The notes beneath the pieces were generated by a model, which was given only the letters and a program-made list of their open reading frames with translations, searched no databases and was not told the origin of the DNA. Position numbers and translations under genes: made by a program. Source: Comamonas sp. (lineage in GTDB: Bacteria > Pseudomonadota > Gammaproteobacteria > Burkholderiales > Burkholderiaceae_C). From it: DNA of 58,606 bases. The stretch is from positions 1 to 58,606 of the forward strand of contig NZ_SPEY01000061.1 in NCBI RefSeq assembly GCF_009360615.1, in the 5' to 3' direction. Positions 47,991 through 57,363 of this stretch are shown here, in pieces. The first letter of the stretch is position 1, and each line of letters opens with the position of its first letter.

Positions 47991-48815
47991 ATGCTTGCCA
48001 CACAAGACACCACCTGCGACACCCTGACACGTCACGACCAGCACGGCCGCTACCCGCAGGCCGAAACCGTGGAAGATTTCCGGTGCAACCTGGCCACCGT
48101 GCAGGCGCGCATCGCCGCAGCCTGCCGCCGCGCCGGGCGCGACCCCGCCGGCGTGCGCCTGCTGCCGGTGAGCAAGACCAAGCCCGAATCCAGCCTGCGC
48201 CTGGCCCATGCCGCAGGCTGCCTCATGCTGGGAGAGAACAAGGTCCAGGAGGCCTATGGCAAGTGGGAAGCCATGCAGGACCTTCCCGACCTGCAGTGGT
48301 CCGTCATCGGTCATCTGCAGACCAACAAGGCAAAGCTGGTAGCCCGTTTTGCCAGTGAATTCCAGGCGCTGGACAACCTGCGCGTGGCCGAGGCGCTGGA
48401 CCGCCGCCTGCAGGTCGAAGGCCGCTCGCTGGACGTGTTCGTTCAGGTCAATACCTCGGGAGAGGCCAGCAAATACGGTCTGGCACCCGATGCGGTCGAG
48501 GACTTCCTGTGGGCACTGCCCGGCTTCTCGGCGCTGCGCGTGCGCGGCCTGATGACGCTGGCGCTGTTCTCCAGCGAAGCCGAGCGCGTGCGGCGGTGCT
48601 TCGTGCTGCTGCGCAACCTGCAAGAGCGGCTGCGCCAGGATGCGCCATCCGGCATAGGACTTGAGGAGCTGTCCATGGGCATGTCCGGCGACTTCGAGAT
48701 CGCCATCGAGGAAGGCGCCACCGTGGTACGTGTCGGCCAGGCCATCTTCGGTGCGCGCACCCAACCCGACAGCCTCTACTGGCCGGCCGGCGACCCGGAC
48801 CCCGCGCAGCCCTGA
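47991..48815 (+). CDS. YggS/PLPBP-family PLP homeostasis protein
   Basis: 274 residues. Motifs LLPVSKTKPESSL (with the PLP lysine), LMLGENKVQEAYGKW, HLQTNKAKL, VNTSGEASKYGL and LSMGMSGDFEIAIEEGATVVRVGQAIFG are diagnostic. The family binds PLP without known catalysis and keeps PLP and amino acid pools balanced. This copy carries about 20 extra N-terminal residues. It lies inside an operon of PLP enzymes, and a housekeeping copy may exist elsewhere. Confidence 0.92.
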   Translation: MLATQDTTCDTLTRHDQHGRYPQAETVEDFRCNLATVQARIAAACRRAGRDPAGVRLLPVSKTKPESSLRLAHAAGCLMLGENKVQEAYGKWEAMQDLPDLQWSVIGHLQTNKAKLVARFASEFQALDNLRVAEALDRRLQVEGRSLDVFVQVNTSGEASKYGLAPDAVEDFLWALPGFSALRVRGLMTLALFSSEAERVRRCFVLLRNLQERLRQDAPSGIGLEELSMGMSGDFEIAIEEGATVVRVGQAIFGARTQPDSLYWPAGDPDPAQP

Positions 48816-48853
48816 GACGGCCGCACACATCTTTTCCCCCTGAGAACCACACC

Positions 48854-50092
48854 ATGCAGAACGACATGCCATTGCCCGACTCTTCCCTCATGAAGGCCTA
48901 TGCCCGACAGCCGGTCTCTTTCGTGCGCGGACAAGGCGCCCTGCTCTGGGACGCCGAAGACACGCAATACCTGGACGCCATCGCCGGCGTGGCCGTGACC
49001 AGCCTGGGCCATGCCCATCCCGAGATCGCCGCAGTCATCGCCGAGCAGGCCGGACTGCTGCTGCACACCTCTAACGTGTTTCGCATCGACTGGCAGGAAC
49101 GCCTGGGCGAGCGTCTGTGCCGCCTGGCGGGCATGCAGTCGGCCTTCTTCTGCAATTCGGGCGCAGAGGCCAACGAGGCCGCGCTCAAGCTGGCCAGGCT
49201 GCACGGCCATGGCCGGCGGGTCGCACACCCGCAGATCCTGGTCATGGACAACGGATTTCACGGGCGCACGCTGGCCACGCTGTCGGCCACCGGCAACCCG
49301 GCCAAGCAGCGCGGCTTCGAGCCGCTGATGCCGGGCTTCGTGCGCGTCCCCTATGACGACATCGAGGCCGTGCGCCAGGCCGCAGCCCGGTACGACGACA
49401 TCGTGGCGGTGCTGATCGAGCCCGTGCAGGGCGAAGGCGGCATCCGCGTGGCCGGTGCCGACTATCTGCGCCAGCTGCGCGACCTCTGCGACGCGCACGG
49501 CTGGCTGCTGATGCTCGACGAGATCCAGACCGGCCTGGGACGCACCGGCGCGTGGTTCGGCCACCAGCACGCGGGCATCGTGCCAGATGTGATGACCCTG
49601 GCCAAGGCGCTGGGAAATGGCGTGCCCATCGGTGCCTGCCTGGCGCGAGGATCCGCCGCCAGCCTGATCTCGCCAGGCCGGCATGGGTCCACCTTCGGCG
49701 GCAATCCACTGGCCTGCCGCGTCGGCTGCACGGTCCTGGACATCATGGAGCGCGAGAGCATTCCCGCCCGTGCCGAGCGCCTGGGACGCCGACTGCTCAA
49801 TGGCTTGCACCAGGCACTGCATGGCCACCCCGACGTGCTGGCCGTGCGCGGCCTGGGCCTGATGGCGGGCATCGAGCTGAACCACAACTGCCAGGCGCTG
49901 GTGGGACAGGCGCTGGCCCGGCAGCGGCTGCTGATCACCGTGACACGCGAGAGCACCATCCGGCTACTGCCGCCGCTGGTCTGCGATGAAGCCCAGATCG
50001 ACGAGATCGTGGCGCGCGTCGCGCATCTGCTGGCACCGACGGCCGCCGCACAGCGCTCTCGCCGCGCGACGGACCCCTTGGCCACTGCCTGA
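48854..50092 (+). CDS. Class III aminotransferase (acetylornithine-aminotransferase-like)
   Basis: 412 residues. FFCNSGAEANEAALKLAR, NGFHGRTLATLSATG, EPVQGEGGI, LMLDEIQTGLGRTG and the PLP lysine in TLAKALGNGVPIGA follow the ArgD/ornithine aminotransferase layout. The gene neighbourhood is catabolic rather than arginine-biosynthetic, so the amino donor may differ; omega-amino acids are possible. Third gene of the operon. Confidence 0.91.
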   Translation: MQNDMPLPDSSLMKAYARQPVSFVRGQGALLWDAEDTQYLDAIAGVAVTSLGHAHPEIAAVIAEQAGLLLHTSNVFRIDWQERLGERLCRLAGMQSAFFCNSGAEANEAALKLARLHGHGRRVAHPQILVMDNGFHGRTLATLSATGNPAKQRGFEPLMPGFVRVPYDDIEAVRQAAARYDDIVAVLIEPVQGEGGIRVAGADYLRQLRDLCDAHGWLLMLDEIQTGLGRTGAWFGHQHAGIVPDVMTLAKALGNGVPIGACLARGSAASLISPGRHGSTFGGNPLACRVGCTVLDIMERESIPARAERLGRRLLNGLHQALHGHPDVLAVRGLGLMAGIELNHNCQALVGQALARQRLLITVTRESTIRLLPPLVCDEAQIDEIVARVAHLLAPTAAAQRSRRATDPLATA

Positions 50093-50179
50093 GCGCAGGA
50101 CCCACACCACCATCAGCCGCCACGCACCGGCCTGGGCTCGCCCGGACCTTCCTCTCACCGGATACAGGAAAGATGCGCC

Positions 50180-51445
50180 ATGTACGACAGCACCCAGACA
50201 CTTGCAGACTTCGATCCGCCGCTGGCCCAGGCCATGCACAGCGAGCAGCACCGCCAGGAAGACCATGTGGAACTCATCGCATCGGAAAACTACGCCAGCC
50301 CCCTGGTGATGGCCGTCCAGAACTCGGTCCTCACCAACAAGTACGCCGAGGGCTATCCCGGAAAGCGCTACTACAGCGGCTGCGAAAACGTGGACGTGGC
50401 CGAGCGTCTGGCCATCGAGCGGGCCATGGCCCTCTTCGACTGCGACTACGCCAACGTCCAGCCTCATGCGGGCGCCCAGGCCAATGCCGCCGTCTTCCTG
50501 GCGCTGGCCCAGCCCGGCGACACGGTCATGGGCATGAACCTGGCCCAGGGCGGCCATCTCACCCATGGCAATCCGTCGAATTTCTCCGGCCGCCACTACC
50601 GCATCGTGCCCTACGGGGTGGATCCTGCGACCGGACTGATCGACTATGACGAGATGGAACGCATTGCGCTGAAGCACCGCCCGCGAATCCTCATCGGGGG
50701 CTTCTCGGCCTACTCGCGCCACAAGGACTGGGCGCGCATGCGCGCGATCGCCGACAAGGTGGGCGCGGTGCTGTGGGTGGACATGGCCCATGTGGCCGGA
50801 CTGGTCGCCACCGGGCAATATCCCAGCCCCCTGCCCCATGCGCATGTGGTCACCAGCACCACGCACAAGACGCTGCGCGGCCCGCGCGGCGGGCTGATCC
50901 TGTCCAAAGGCCGGGACGAAAGCTTCAACCGGCGCCTGAGCTCGGCCGTCTTCCCCGGCGTGCAAGGTGGTCCTCTGATGCATGTGATCGCCGCCAAGGC
51001 CGTCGCCTTCAAGGAAGCGCTACAGCCCGAGTTCAAAACCTACCAGCGCCAGGTTCTGGCCAATGCCCGCGCCATGGCCGCCGTCATGCAGCAACGCGGC
51101 TACCGCATCGTCTCCGGCGGCACGGACAACCACCTGATGCTGATCGACCTGTCCGACCGCAGCTACACCGGCAAGGACGCCGACGCCGCCCTGAGCGAAG
51201 CCCACATCACCACCAACAAGAACACCGTGCCCAACGACCCGCGCCCGCCCTTTGTGACCTCAGGCCTGCGCATAGGCACACCCGCCGTCACCACGCGCGG
51301 CTTCGGACAGAGGGAGTGCATCCAGCTCGCCGGCTGGCTCTGCGATGTGCTGGACGCACTGGGCAGCGAGGACTTGCCGGAGGTGAGTGCCCGGATCCGA
51401 GAGCAGGTCAAGGCATTGTGCCGGCAACACCCGGTCTACGGATGA
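50180..51445 (+). CDS. glyA: Serine hydroxymethyltransferase
   Basis: 421 residues, very close to GlyA throughout: [22 protein letters not shown], the PLP lysine in [16 protein letters not shown], and [12 protein letters not shown]. It interconverts serine and glycine with tetrahydrofolate and can cleave beta-hydroxy amino acids. In the cofactor segment it reads HAGAQAN where E. coli has HSGSQAN. Being in a regulated PLP operon suggests a second, specialised copy. An AAGG-like site lies before the ATG at 50180. Preceding gap 87 bases. Confidence 0.93.
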   Translation: MYDSTQTLADFDPPLAQAMHSEQHRQEDHVELIASENYASPLVMAVQNSVLTNKYAEGYPGKRYYSGCENVDVAERLAIERAMALFDCDYANVQPHAGAQANAAVFLALAQPGDTVMGMNLAQGGHLTHGNPSNFSGRHYRIVPYGVDPATGLIDYDEMERIALKHRPRILIGGFSAYSRHKDWARMRAIADKVGAVLWVDMAHVAGLVATGQYPSPLPHAHVVTSTTHKTLRGPRGGLILSKGRDESFNRRLSSAVFPGVQGGPLMHVIAAKAVAFKEALQPEFKTYQRQVLANARAMAAVMQQRGYRIVSGGTDNHLMLIDLSDRSYTGKDADAALSEAHITTNKNTVPNDPRPPFVTSGLRIGTPAVTTRGFGQRECIQLAGWLCDVLDALGSEDLPEVSARIREQVKALCRQHPVYG

Positions 51446-51515
51446 GGCCGGGCTGCAGCATGGAGGTCGTCCGTCACCCCGCCACCTCGGCCTGGGGCTT
51501 GATCGCACCGCACCG

Positions 51516-52418
51516 TCAAAGGCTGGGGAGCAGCAGCTTCTGCATGCCCTGGACCGCGTCGCGCAGAAAGCTCCAGGTCGTGGCGATGCGTGGAATCTGG
51601 CGCGACTCCACGGGCATGCTCATCCAGAAGGTGCGCGTGAAACACGCCTGCTCGGGCAGCACACGGCTGAGTATCGGGTCCCTGTCGGCAACAAATGCAG
51701 GCAGCACCGCCAGACCTGCGCCCGCACGCACGGCTTCATATTGCGCGGTGATGCTGGTGCTGCGCAGCGCAAAACGCTCGGGACGGTACAAGGTATCCAG
51801 CAGTTGCAGCTCGCGCGTGAACAGCAGGTCGTCCACATAGTGCACAAAGCTGTGGTGGCGCAGATCCTCGGTTCTGGCCACCAGGGGCTTGCGTGCCAGA
51901 TATTCGCGCTGGCCGTACAGATAGAGGCGGTAGTCGGTCAGCTTGGTGACCACGACCGAGCCGCGTTTGGGCCGCTCCAGCGAGATGACGATGTCGGCCT
52001 CGCGGCTGGACAGATGGAGCATGCGCGGCAGCGCCAGCAGATCCACGCTGAGCAAGGGATAGCGCAGCGTGAGCCTGGCAAGTTCGGAGGCCAGCATCTG
52101 CGTGCCGAAGCCTTCGGTAGCCCCCACCCGCACCAGCCCGGCCGGCCCTTCGGCGGTGGAGGCCTGCGCCAGCGGTCCCCGCTCCAGCCCGTCCACCGCG
52201 CCTTGCATGGTGTCGGTCACTTTCTGCAACTGCCGTCCGGCCTCGGTCAGCCGCCACTGTCCGCCTTCGCGAGCGAACAGCACGGCACCGAGCTGCTTTT
52301 CCAGCGCCTGAACGCGTCGCGAGACCGTGGTGTGCTCGACGCCCATGCGCCGCGCAGCTGCGGCCATGCTGCCGCTGCGGGCCAGTTCACCAAAGAAACG
52401 CAGATGGTCCCAGTCCAT
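51516..52418 (-). CDS. LysR-family transcriptional regulator
   Basis: 300 residues from ATG 52418, preceded by AAGGAAAG. Helix-turn-helix: GSMAAAARRMGVEHTTVSRRVQALEKQLG (about residues 15-45). The effector domain begins near residue 90 (GLVRVGATEGFGTQML). The opening MDWDHLRFF and the VEHTTVSRR motif place it in a common betaproteobacterial LysR branch. It lies 22 bases after the MarR gene on the same strand, so the two are probably co-transcribed. Confidence 0.9.
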   Translation of the reverse strand: MDWDHLRFFGELARSGSMAAAARRMGVEHTTVSRRVQALEKQLGAVLFAREGGQWRLTEAGRQLQKVTDTMQGAVDGLERGPLAQASTAEGPAGLVRVGATEGFGTQMLASELARLTLRYPLLSVDLLALPRMLHLSSREADIVISLERPKRGSVVVTKLTDYRLYLYGQREYLARKPLVARTEDLRHHSFVHYVDDLLFTRELQLLDTLYRPERFALRSTSITAQYEAVRAGAGLAVLPAFVADRDPILSRVLPEQACFTRTFWMSMPVESRQIPRIATTWSFLRDAVQGMQKLLLPSL

Positions 52419-52440
52419 TGTCTTTCCTTGCAATGGGGGT

Positions 52441-52989
52441 TCAGTCGTCCACGCCGCCCGGCACCGTGCCCGAGAGGCCCTTGACCGCCCTGAGGGCCGC
52501 GCTGCGCTTGCGCTCGGCACTGCGCTGGGCCACTGCGCTCGGCGCGCGCGCGAACTCGTCGTTTTCGTGAATCAGCAGCGACAGCATTTCCATGAACTGC
52601 GCCCGCTTGTCATCGTCGAGAGGCTCGAGCATACGGCGCTGGGCACGCAGCACCGAAGGCTCGGCAGCCACCAGCAAGCTGCGCCCCTCTGGCGTCAGGC
52701 TCAGCAAACGCACGCGCCGGTCTGCAGGGCTGGCGTTGCGTGCCATCAGGCCACGCGCTTCCAGACGGTCGATCACGCTGCCGATGGTGGAAGTGTCGAA
52801 GCCGATATTGCGAGCCAGCGTGCGCTGGTCGATGCCCGGCTGGCGCAGCACAGCCGACAAGGCCGCGTATTGCACGGGCGTCACGCCAAATTCCTCGGTT
52901 TCTTCCATGAACACGGCCACCGCGATCTGCTGAAGCCTGCGGATGTGATAGCCGGGATAGTTTTCGAGTTCTGCGGGTTGGTATTGCAT
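52441..52989 (-). CDS. MarR-family regulator, probably of the gentisate operon
   Basis: 182 residues from ATG 52989. Winged helix motif: IDQRTLARNIGFDTSTIGSVIDRLEARGLMAR, then DRRVRLLSLTPEGRSLL. MarR proteins commonly repress aromatic degradation genes and are released by an aromatic ligand. It is divergent from the gentisate dioxygenase gene, with 259 bases between, which makes that operon the likely target. A longer in-frame start would add 43 residues unlike the family. Confidence 0.9.
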   Translation of the reverse strand: MQYQPAELENYPGYHIRRLQQIAVAVFMEETEEFGVTPVQYAALSAVLRQPGIDQRTLARNIGFDTSTIGSVIDRLEARGLMARNASPADRRVRLLSLTPEGRSLLVAAEPSVLRAQRRMLEPLDDDKRAQFMEMLSLLIHENDEFARAPSAVAQRSAERKRSAALRAVKGLSGTVPGGVDD

Positions 52990-53135
52990 GTCTTGAGAAC
53001 CGATGCCGAGCCCGACCTGCCGAGCGGCAGTGGAAGGGCCATGACTGAAAGACCCCGATATTCGCACGACTGCCACCCCGATTCGCACCTGGCCTTCAAC
53101 CGGGTTTAACCCAATCAACGCTGATGCAGATCAAC

Positions 53136-53146
53136 ATTATGCTAAT
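53136..53146. promoter_or_regulatory. Possible MarR operator upstream of the gentisate operon
   Basis: ATTATGCTAAT is a short inverted repeat (ATTA/TAAT around three bases), nested in a wider TGATG...CATCA pair (about 53122-53151). It lies about 100 bases upstream of the dioxygenase gene, a usual place for a MarR site. Assignment is by position only. Confidence 0.35.
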
Positions 53147-53248
53147 CATCAGTGTGCTGTTTATTTCGTTCGCAGACCGTCCGTTCCGGACGCCGACGGA
53201 GCCCCCAGCGACGCACTGCCAGACAGATATCAAGGAAAGAGACACACC

Positions 53249-54376
53249 ATGAGCCTCGCGCAAGCCCAGCCCTCGCCGGTCAAGCTCACGGCCCGAGCCG
53301 CCCCCGGCCAACCCGAACCCACCGCTGCCCTGGAGCAGTTGTACCGAGGCTTCGAGCAGGAGATGCTGGTGCCGCTGTGGACGGAGATCGGCGCCCTGAT
53401 GCCCGCCCACCCCCGAAGTCAGGCCGCAGCGCATTTATGGCGCTGGGACAATCTGCGCAGGCTGGCGGACGAGGCCGGCCGCATCGTGCCCGTGGGCCGG
53501 GGCGGCGAGCGCCGCGCGATCGCCCTGGCCAATCCGTCGCTGGGCGGCCGCCCCTTTGCCACGCCCACCCTGTGGGCTGCCATCCAGTACCTGATGCCCG
53601 GCGAAGATGCGCCCGAGCATCGTCACACCCAGCATGCCTTTCGCTTTGTGGTCGAAGGCGAAGGCGTGTGGACCGTGGTCAACGGCGACTCGATCCGCAT
53701 GTCGCGCGGAGACTTCCTGCCCCAGGGCGGCTGGAACTGGCACGCCCACCACAATGCGGCCCGCCAGCCCATGGCCTGGATAGACGGGCTGGACATTCCG
53801 TTTGCCTACACCACCGAGTCCCAGTTCTTCGAGCACGGCCGCCTGCATCTGGACCCCGAGGAGCGCACCACGCCCGAGTTCTCGCGCTCCGAGCGCCTCT
53901 GGGCTCACCCCGGCCTGCGCCCTGTCGCTCACCTGCAGGACAGTCCGACCACACCGCTGCTGGCCTATCGCTGGGCGGATACGGACCGCGCGCTGACCGA
54001 GCAGCTGGCGCTCGAAGCCGAGGGCTGTGCCGCCACGGTCAGCCCCGGTCATGCCGCCGTGCGCTACACCAACCCCTGCAATGGCCGCGACGTGCTGCCC
54101 ACCATACGCTGCGAAATGCACCGCGTGACCCGTGGTGCCGGCACGCGGCCAAAGCGCGAAGTCGGCTCCGCCGTGTTTCAGGTCTTCGACGGCCAGGGAA
54201 CGGTGACCGTGGGCGAGCGCCAGTGGCAGGTGCGACGTGGCGACATGTTCGTCGTGCCTTCCTGGCAGCTGTTCAGCGCGCAATGTGATGCCGACCAGCC
54301 ACGGCTCGATCTGTTCCGCTTTGCCGATACGCCGATCTTCGAGGCCATCCACGCGTACAGGGCGGATACCCCCTGA
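53249..54376 (+). CDS. Gentisate 1,2-dioxygenase
   Basis: Opens gentisate (2,5-dihydroxybenzoate) to maleylpyruvate with Fe(II). It is a bicupin of 375 residues: the first cupin has PEHRHTQHAFRFVVEG (iron ligands near His124 and His126) and GGWNWHAHHN (His165/His167); the second is degenerate, as usual (VFQVFDGQGTVTVGERQW, then FVVPSW). It is the first gene of a gentisate operon with the hydrolase and isomerase that complete the route to pyruvate and fumarate. Confidence 0.94.
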   Translation: MSLAQAQPSPVKLTARAAPGQPEPTAALEQLYRGFEQEMLVPLWTEIGALMPAHPRSQAAAHLWRWDNLRRLADEAGRIVPVGRGGERRAIALANPSLGGRPFATPTLWAAIQYLMPGEDAPEHRHTQHAFRFVVEGEGVWTVVNGDSIRMSRGDFLPQGGWNWHAHHNAARQPMAWIDGLDIPFAYTTESQFFEHGRLHLDPEERTTPEFSRSERLWAHPGLRPVAHLQDSPTTPLLAYRWADTDRALTEQLALEAEGCAATVSPGHAAVRYTNPCNGRDVLPTIRCEMHRVTRGAGTRPKREVGSAVFQVFDGQGTVTVGERQWQVRRGDMFVVPSWQLFSAQCDADQPRLDLFRFADTPIFEAIHAYRADTP

Positions 54377-54471
54377 GCCGCTTCGCGTCTCCCCTCTCAA
54401 GGAGGACGACAGCCTTTGCTGCGGGGCGACGGGACCACCTAGGCCCCCGCGGGCTGCCTCCCACACAGAAC
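54377..54471. repeat. GC-rich spacer after the gentisate dioxygenase gene
   Basis: Begins GAGCCGCTTCGCGTCTCCCCTCTCAAGG-like sequence and is related to the spacer at 12340-12459 (both carry CCCCTGAGYCGCTTCGC). It contains CCCCGCGGG-type short pairs. It lies inside the operon before the hydrolase gene. Confidence 0.45.
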
Positions 54472-54519
54472 ATGTCTTTTTCAAGCACCCAGTCACCGAT
54501 CACCATCAGGAATCACTCC

Positions 54520-55227
54520 ATGACCCACGCCAGCTACCTCTGGGCGCCGCCGCCCGTGCAATCTCTGCCCGTGCGCGGCAGCGCGCAGCGCCTGCCCGTC
54601 AACCGCCTGTTCTTTGTGGGCCGCAACTACCACGCCCACGCAGTGGAGATGGGCCGCCCCGTGGACAAAAGCGTCGAGCGCCCCTTCTATTTCACCAAGG
54701 CCCCGCAGACGCTGACCGAATCCGGCGCCACGGTGGCCTATCCCCCCGAAACCGCCAACTACCACTTCGAGATGGAGCTGGTCGTGGCCATCGGCAAACC
54801 GGGCTTCCGCATTCCTGCCGACCAGGCCCATGAACATATCTATGGCTATGCCTGCGGCCTCGACATGACGCGCCGCGATCTGCAGCTGGTGGCACGCGAC
54901 AAGGGCCGTCCCTGGGATCTGGGCAAGGACGTGGAGCAATCCTCCGTGGCCAGCGAAATCGTGCCCATGGCCGGAAAGGTGATCGAGTCCGGCCTGATCG
55001 AGCTGAGCGTCAACGGTCAGGTCAAACAGCAGTCCGATGTGGACAAGCTGATCTGGAACATCCGCGAAATCATTGCCGACCTGTCGCTGTTCTATCACCT
55101 GCAATCCGGCGACCTGATCTACACGGGCACGCCCGAAGGCGTGGGTGCCGTGCTGCCCGGCGACCGGATCACGGGACGCGTGGAGGGCGTGGGCGAGATT
55201 GCCCTGAATGTGGGCCAGCCCGGGTAA
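54520..55227 (+). CDS. Fumarylpyruvate hydrolase (FAH family)
   Basis: Splits fumarylpyruvate into fumarate and pyruvate, the last step of gentisate breakdown. 235 residues of the fumarylacetoacetate hydrolase family: RLFFVGRNYHAHAVEMG, EMELVVAIG (metal-binding acidic residues), YGYACGLDMTRRDLQ and YTGTPEGVGAV. The ATG at 54520 has AGGA nine bases upstream; an earlier in-frame ATG lacks this. The gentisate context decides the substrate. Confidence 0.92.
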   Translation: MTHASYLWAPPPVQSLPVRGSAQRLPVNRLFFVGRNYHAHAVEMGRPVDKSVERPFYFTKAPQTLTESGATVAYPPETANYHFEMELVVAIGKPGFRIPADQAHEHIYGYACGLDMTRRDLQLVARDKGRPWDLGKDVEQSSVASEIVPMAGKVIESGLIELSVNGQVKQQSDVDKLIWNIREIIADLSLFYHLQSGDLIYTGTPEGVGAVLPGDRITGRVEGVGEIALNVGQPG

Positions 55228-55239
55228 GGCGCACAGACC

Positions 55240-55884
55240 ATGAAACTCTATAGTTTTTTTCGCAGCGGCACCTCGCACCGTCTGCGCATTGCCCTCAATC
55301 TCAAGGGCCTCACACCCGACTACCTCCCTGTGGATCTGCGCGTGGACGAACAGGCCGAAGCGCCGTACAAGCGCATCAACCCGCAAGGCCTGGTTCCCGC
55401 GCTGACGCTGGACAGCGGCACGACGCTGATCCAGTCGCCCGCCATCATCGAATGGCTGGAAGAGCGCTACCCCACGCCTGCGCTGCTGCCTGCCGACCCC
55501 GAGGCCCGCGCCCATGTGCGCGCCCTGGCGGCCATCGTGGGCTGCGATGTGCACCCCGTCAACAACCGACGCATCCTGCAGACCCTGCGCCAGCAGTTCG
55601 GTGCCGACGAATCCGCCATCAACGCCTGGTGCGCCACCTGGATCACGGCCGGCTTCGACGCCATCGAAGCCTTGCTGTCACGGGACGACACACGGGGGCA
55701 CTTCTGCTTTGGCCATGCACCGAGCCTTGCCGATGTCTATCTGATTCCGCAGGTCGAGAGCGCACGCCGCTTTGGTGTGGATCTCGCCCGCTGGCCGCTG
55801 ATCAGCGCCGTCGATGCGGCCTGCAGCGCCCTGCCTGCCTTTGCCCAGGCAGCACCTCTGGCCCAGCCCGACGCTCCGCACTAG
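55240..55884 (+). CDS. Maleylpyruvate isomerase (zeta-class GST-like)
   Basis: Converts maleylpyruvate to fumarylpyruvate, probably with glutathione. 214 residues with the GST N-terminal domain SFFRSGTSHRLRIALNLKGL (the SGTS stretch, residues 9-12, matches the Ser-rich catalytic loop of zeta GSTs), NPQGLVPAL and SPAIIEWLEE, then the all-helical C-terminal domain (ADVYLIPQVESARRFGVDL). It could alternatively act as maleylacetoacetate isomerase, but the operon favours maleylpyruvate. Confidence 0.92.
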   Translation: MKLYSFFRSGTSHRLRIALNLKGLTPDYLPVDLRVDEQAEAPYKRINPQGLVPALTLDSGTTLIQSPAIIEWLEERYPTPALLPADPEARAHVRALAAIVGCDVHPVNNRRILQTLRQQFGADESAINAWCATWITAGFDAIEALLSRDDTRGHFCFGHAPSLADVYLIPQVESARRFGVDLARWPLISAVDAACSALPAFAQAAPLAQPDAPH

Positions 55885-55966
55885 ACCCTTCCCGTGCGGC
55901 CGCGCCCGGACGCGGCTACCCAGCAACGCTTTGCAGTCCCTAAAAAACACCCACCGGAGACAAACT

Positions 55967-56995
55967 GTGAAAAACGCGCAAAATCAGACAAGAAGCCAAT
56001 CTACACATACGCAAGCAGCTATCAGAACCATAGTTACCACAGCCGCTCTGCTGGCCTCAGCCGGCCCTGCGCTGGCTCAGGGCGATGCGTCTGGTTATCC
56101 CAACCGCCCCGTGACTGTGGTCACGGCCTTTGCCGTGGGCAGCGGCCCCGATGCAGTGCTGCGCATCGTCGGCGAAAAGCTGGCCCAGCGCTGGAAGCAG
56201 GGCGTGACCGTGGACAACCGCCCTGGCGGGGGTGGCTTTGTCGCCATCGAGTACGCGCGCCGCGCCAAGCCCGACGGCTATACCCTGCTGCAACTGGACA
56301 GCGAACATATCTCGGCGCTGCCCTATCTCTACAGGAACAAGAACTTCAACACGTTGAGCCACTTCGATCCCGTGGCCCCGTTGTTTCTGACTCCTTTCTT
56401 TGTGGCCGTCCCCACCAGTTCGCCCTGGAAGAACATGGGCGATCTGATCAAGTCCGCCAAGGCCGAACCCGGCAAGATCAGCTACGGCTCCTGGGGCGTG
56501 GGTAGCCCCGGCCATCTGGGCGGCGAATGGCTGGACTATCTGACCGGCAGCAAGATGACCCATGTGCCTTACCGCGAGGTCAGCCAGCTGTTCACCTCGG
56601 TCGCCAATGGCGACCCGACCTGGAGCTTTGCCAGCCTGCCTTCCAGCCAGGGCATCTACAAAAGCGGCAAGATCCGCTATCTGGCCGTGGCCGCCCCCAA
56701 GCGGATTGCGCAAATGCCGGATGTGCCCACGGTCGCCGAAGCCGGCGGCCCTGCCGAACTGGACGTGAACTCCTTTGTTTCCCTGCTCAGTCCCAAGGGC
56801 GTGGACGCCGCCGTGCGCGACAAGATACGCGTCGATGTGGTAGCCGTGCTGCAGGATCCGCAGGTCCGCGAGAAGTTCTCCACCTTCGCCTTCCAGCCCA
56901 TGAGCTTCACCGTGCCCGAGATGCAGCAATTTGCCAAAAAGAAGTCCGAGCAATACAAGCTACTGATCGAGAAAGCCCAGATCAGCCTCGATTGA
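55967..56995 (+). CDS. Bug/TctC-type periplasmic substrate-binding protein
   Basis: 342 residues of the Bug family, abundant in Comamonadaceae. The signal peptide ends near residue 38 (LLASAGPALAQG). Motifs YPNRPVTVVTAFAVGSGPD, VTVDNRPGGGGFVAIEYARR and PDVPTVAEAGG are typical. It starts at a GTG with GGAG eight bases upstream. Binds an organic acid for a tripartite transporter, whose membrane subunits are not nearby. Its place suggests gentisate or a related acid, which is inference. Confidence 0.9.
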   Translation: MKNAQNQTRSQSTHTQAAIRTIVTTAALLASAGPALAQGDASGYPNRPVTVVTAFAVGSGPDAVLRIVGEKLAQRWKQGVTVDNRPGGGGFVAIEYARRAKPDGYTLLQLDSEHISALPYLYRNKNFNTLSHFDPVAPLFLTPFFVAVPTSSPWKNMGDLIKSAKAEPGKISYGSWGVGSPGHLGGEWLDYLTGSKMTHVPYREVSQLFTSVANGDPTWSFASLPSSQGIYKSGKIRYLAVAAPKRIAQMPDVPTVAEAGGPAELDVNSFVSLLSPKGVDAAVRDKIRVDVVAVLQDPQVREKFSTFAFQPMSFTVPEMQQFAKKKSEQYKLLIEKAQISLD

Positions 56996-57051
56996 AAGCC
57001 GGCTGCGATTCCGAAAGCGCGGCCCAGGCATCATTCCCCCAGCCCTCAAAA

Positions 57052-57084
57052 GCCCCGTCAGCATTGGCTGCACGGGGCCTTTTT
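57052..57084 (+). terminator. Rho-independent terminator of the gentisate operon
   Basis: GCCCCGTCAGC and GCTGCACGGGGC-type arms pair with one bulge around a short loop and run into CCTTTTT. It lies 57 bases after the Bug gene stop. The interval to the next gene (56996-57363) otherwise shows nothing coding. Confidence 0.85.
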
Positions 57085-57363
57085 GATGGCGGCAGCAAGT
57101 GCGTCGCTTGGTCGGCAGGGCTCAGGCCAGCGACAGAACGGCTCCCTCATACTACAAAAACGATAGCAATTCGGGGTTACACTTGTTGCGAGGCGCTCCC
57201 ATGGACTGGCATCCAGACTCCGGAGCGCCCGCATGCCAAGAGGCTGCTGCCGATCCACGACAGGCCCGCCCAAGGCAGCTTCCCGCCCAGGCCTCAGCGA
57301 CGGGCTGCATTCTGTTTTCACGTGACTCCACGCGATTCAGACCCTTCAGATCGTTATAAAAAC

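Noticed and set aside
46755..48872. Minus-strand open frame of 705 codons opposite the BenE-type and YggS-type genes
   Set aside because: Low-complexity His/Gln/Gly-rich translation, antisense to well-supported genes, no ribosome-binding site.
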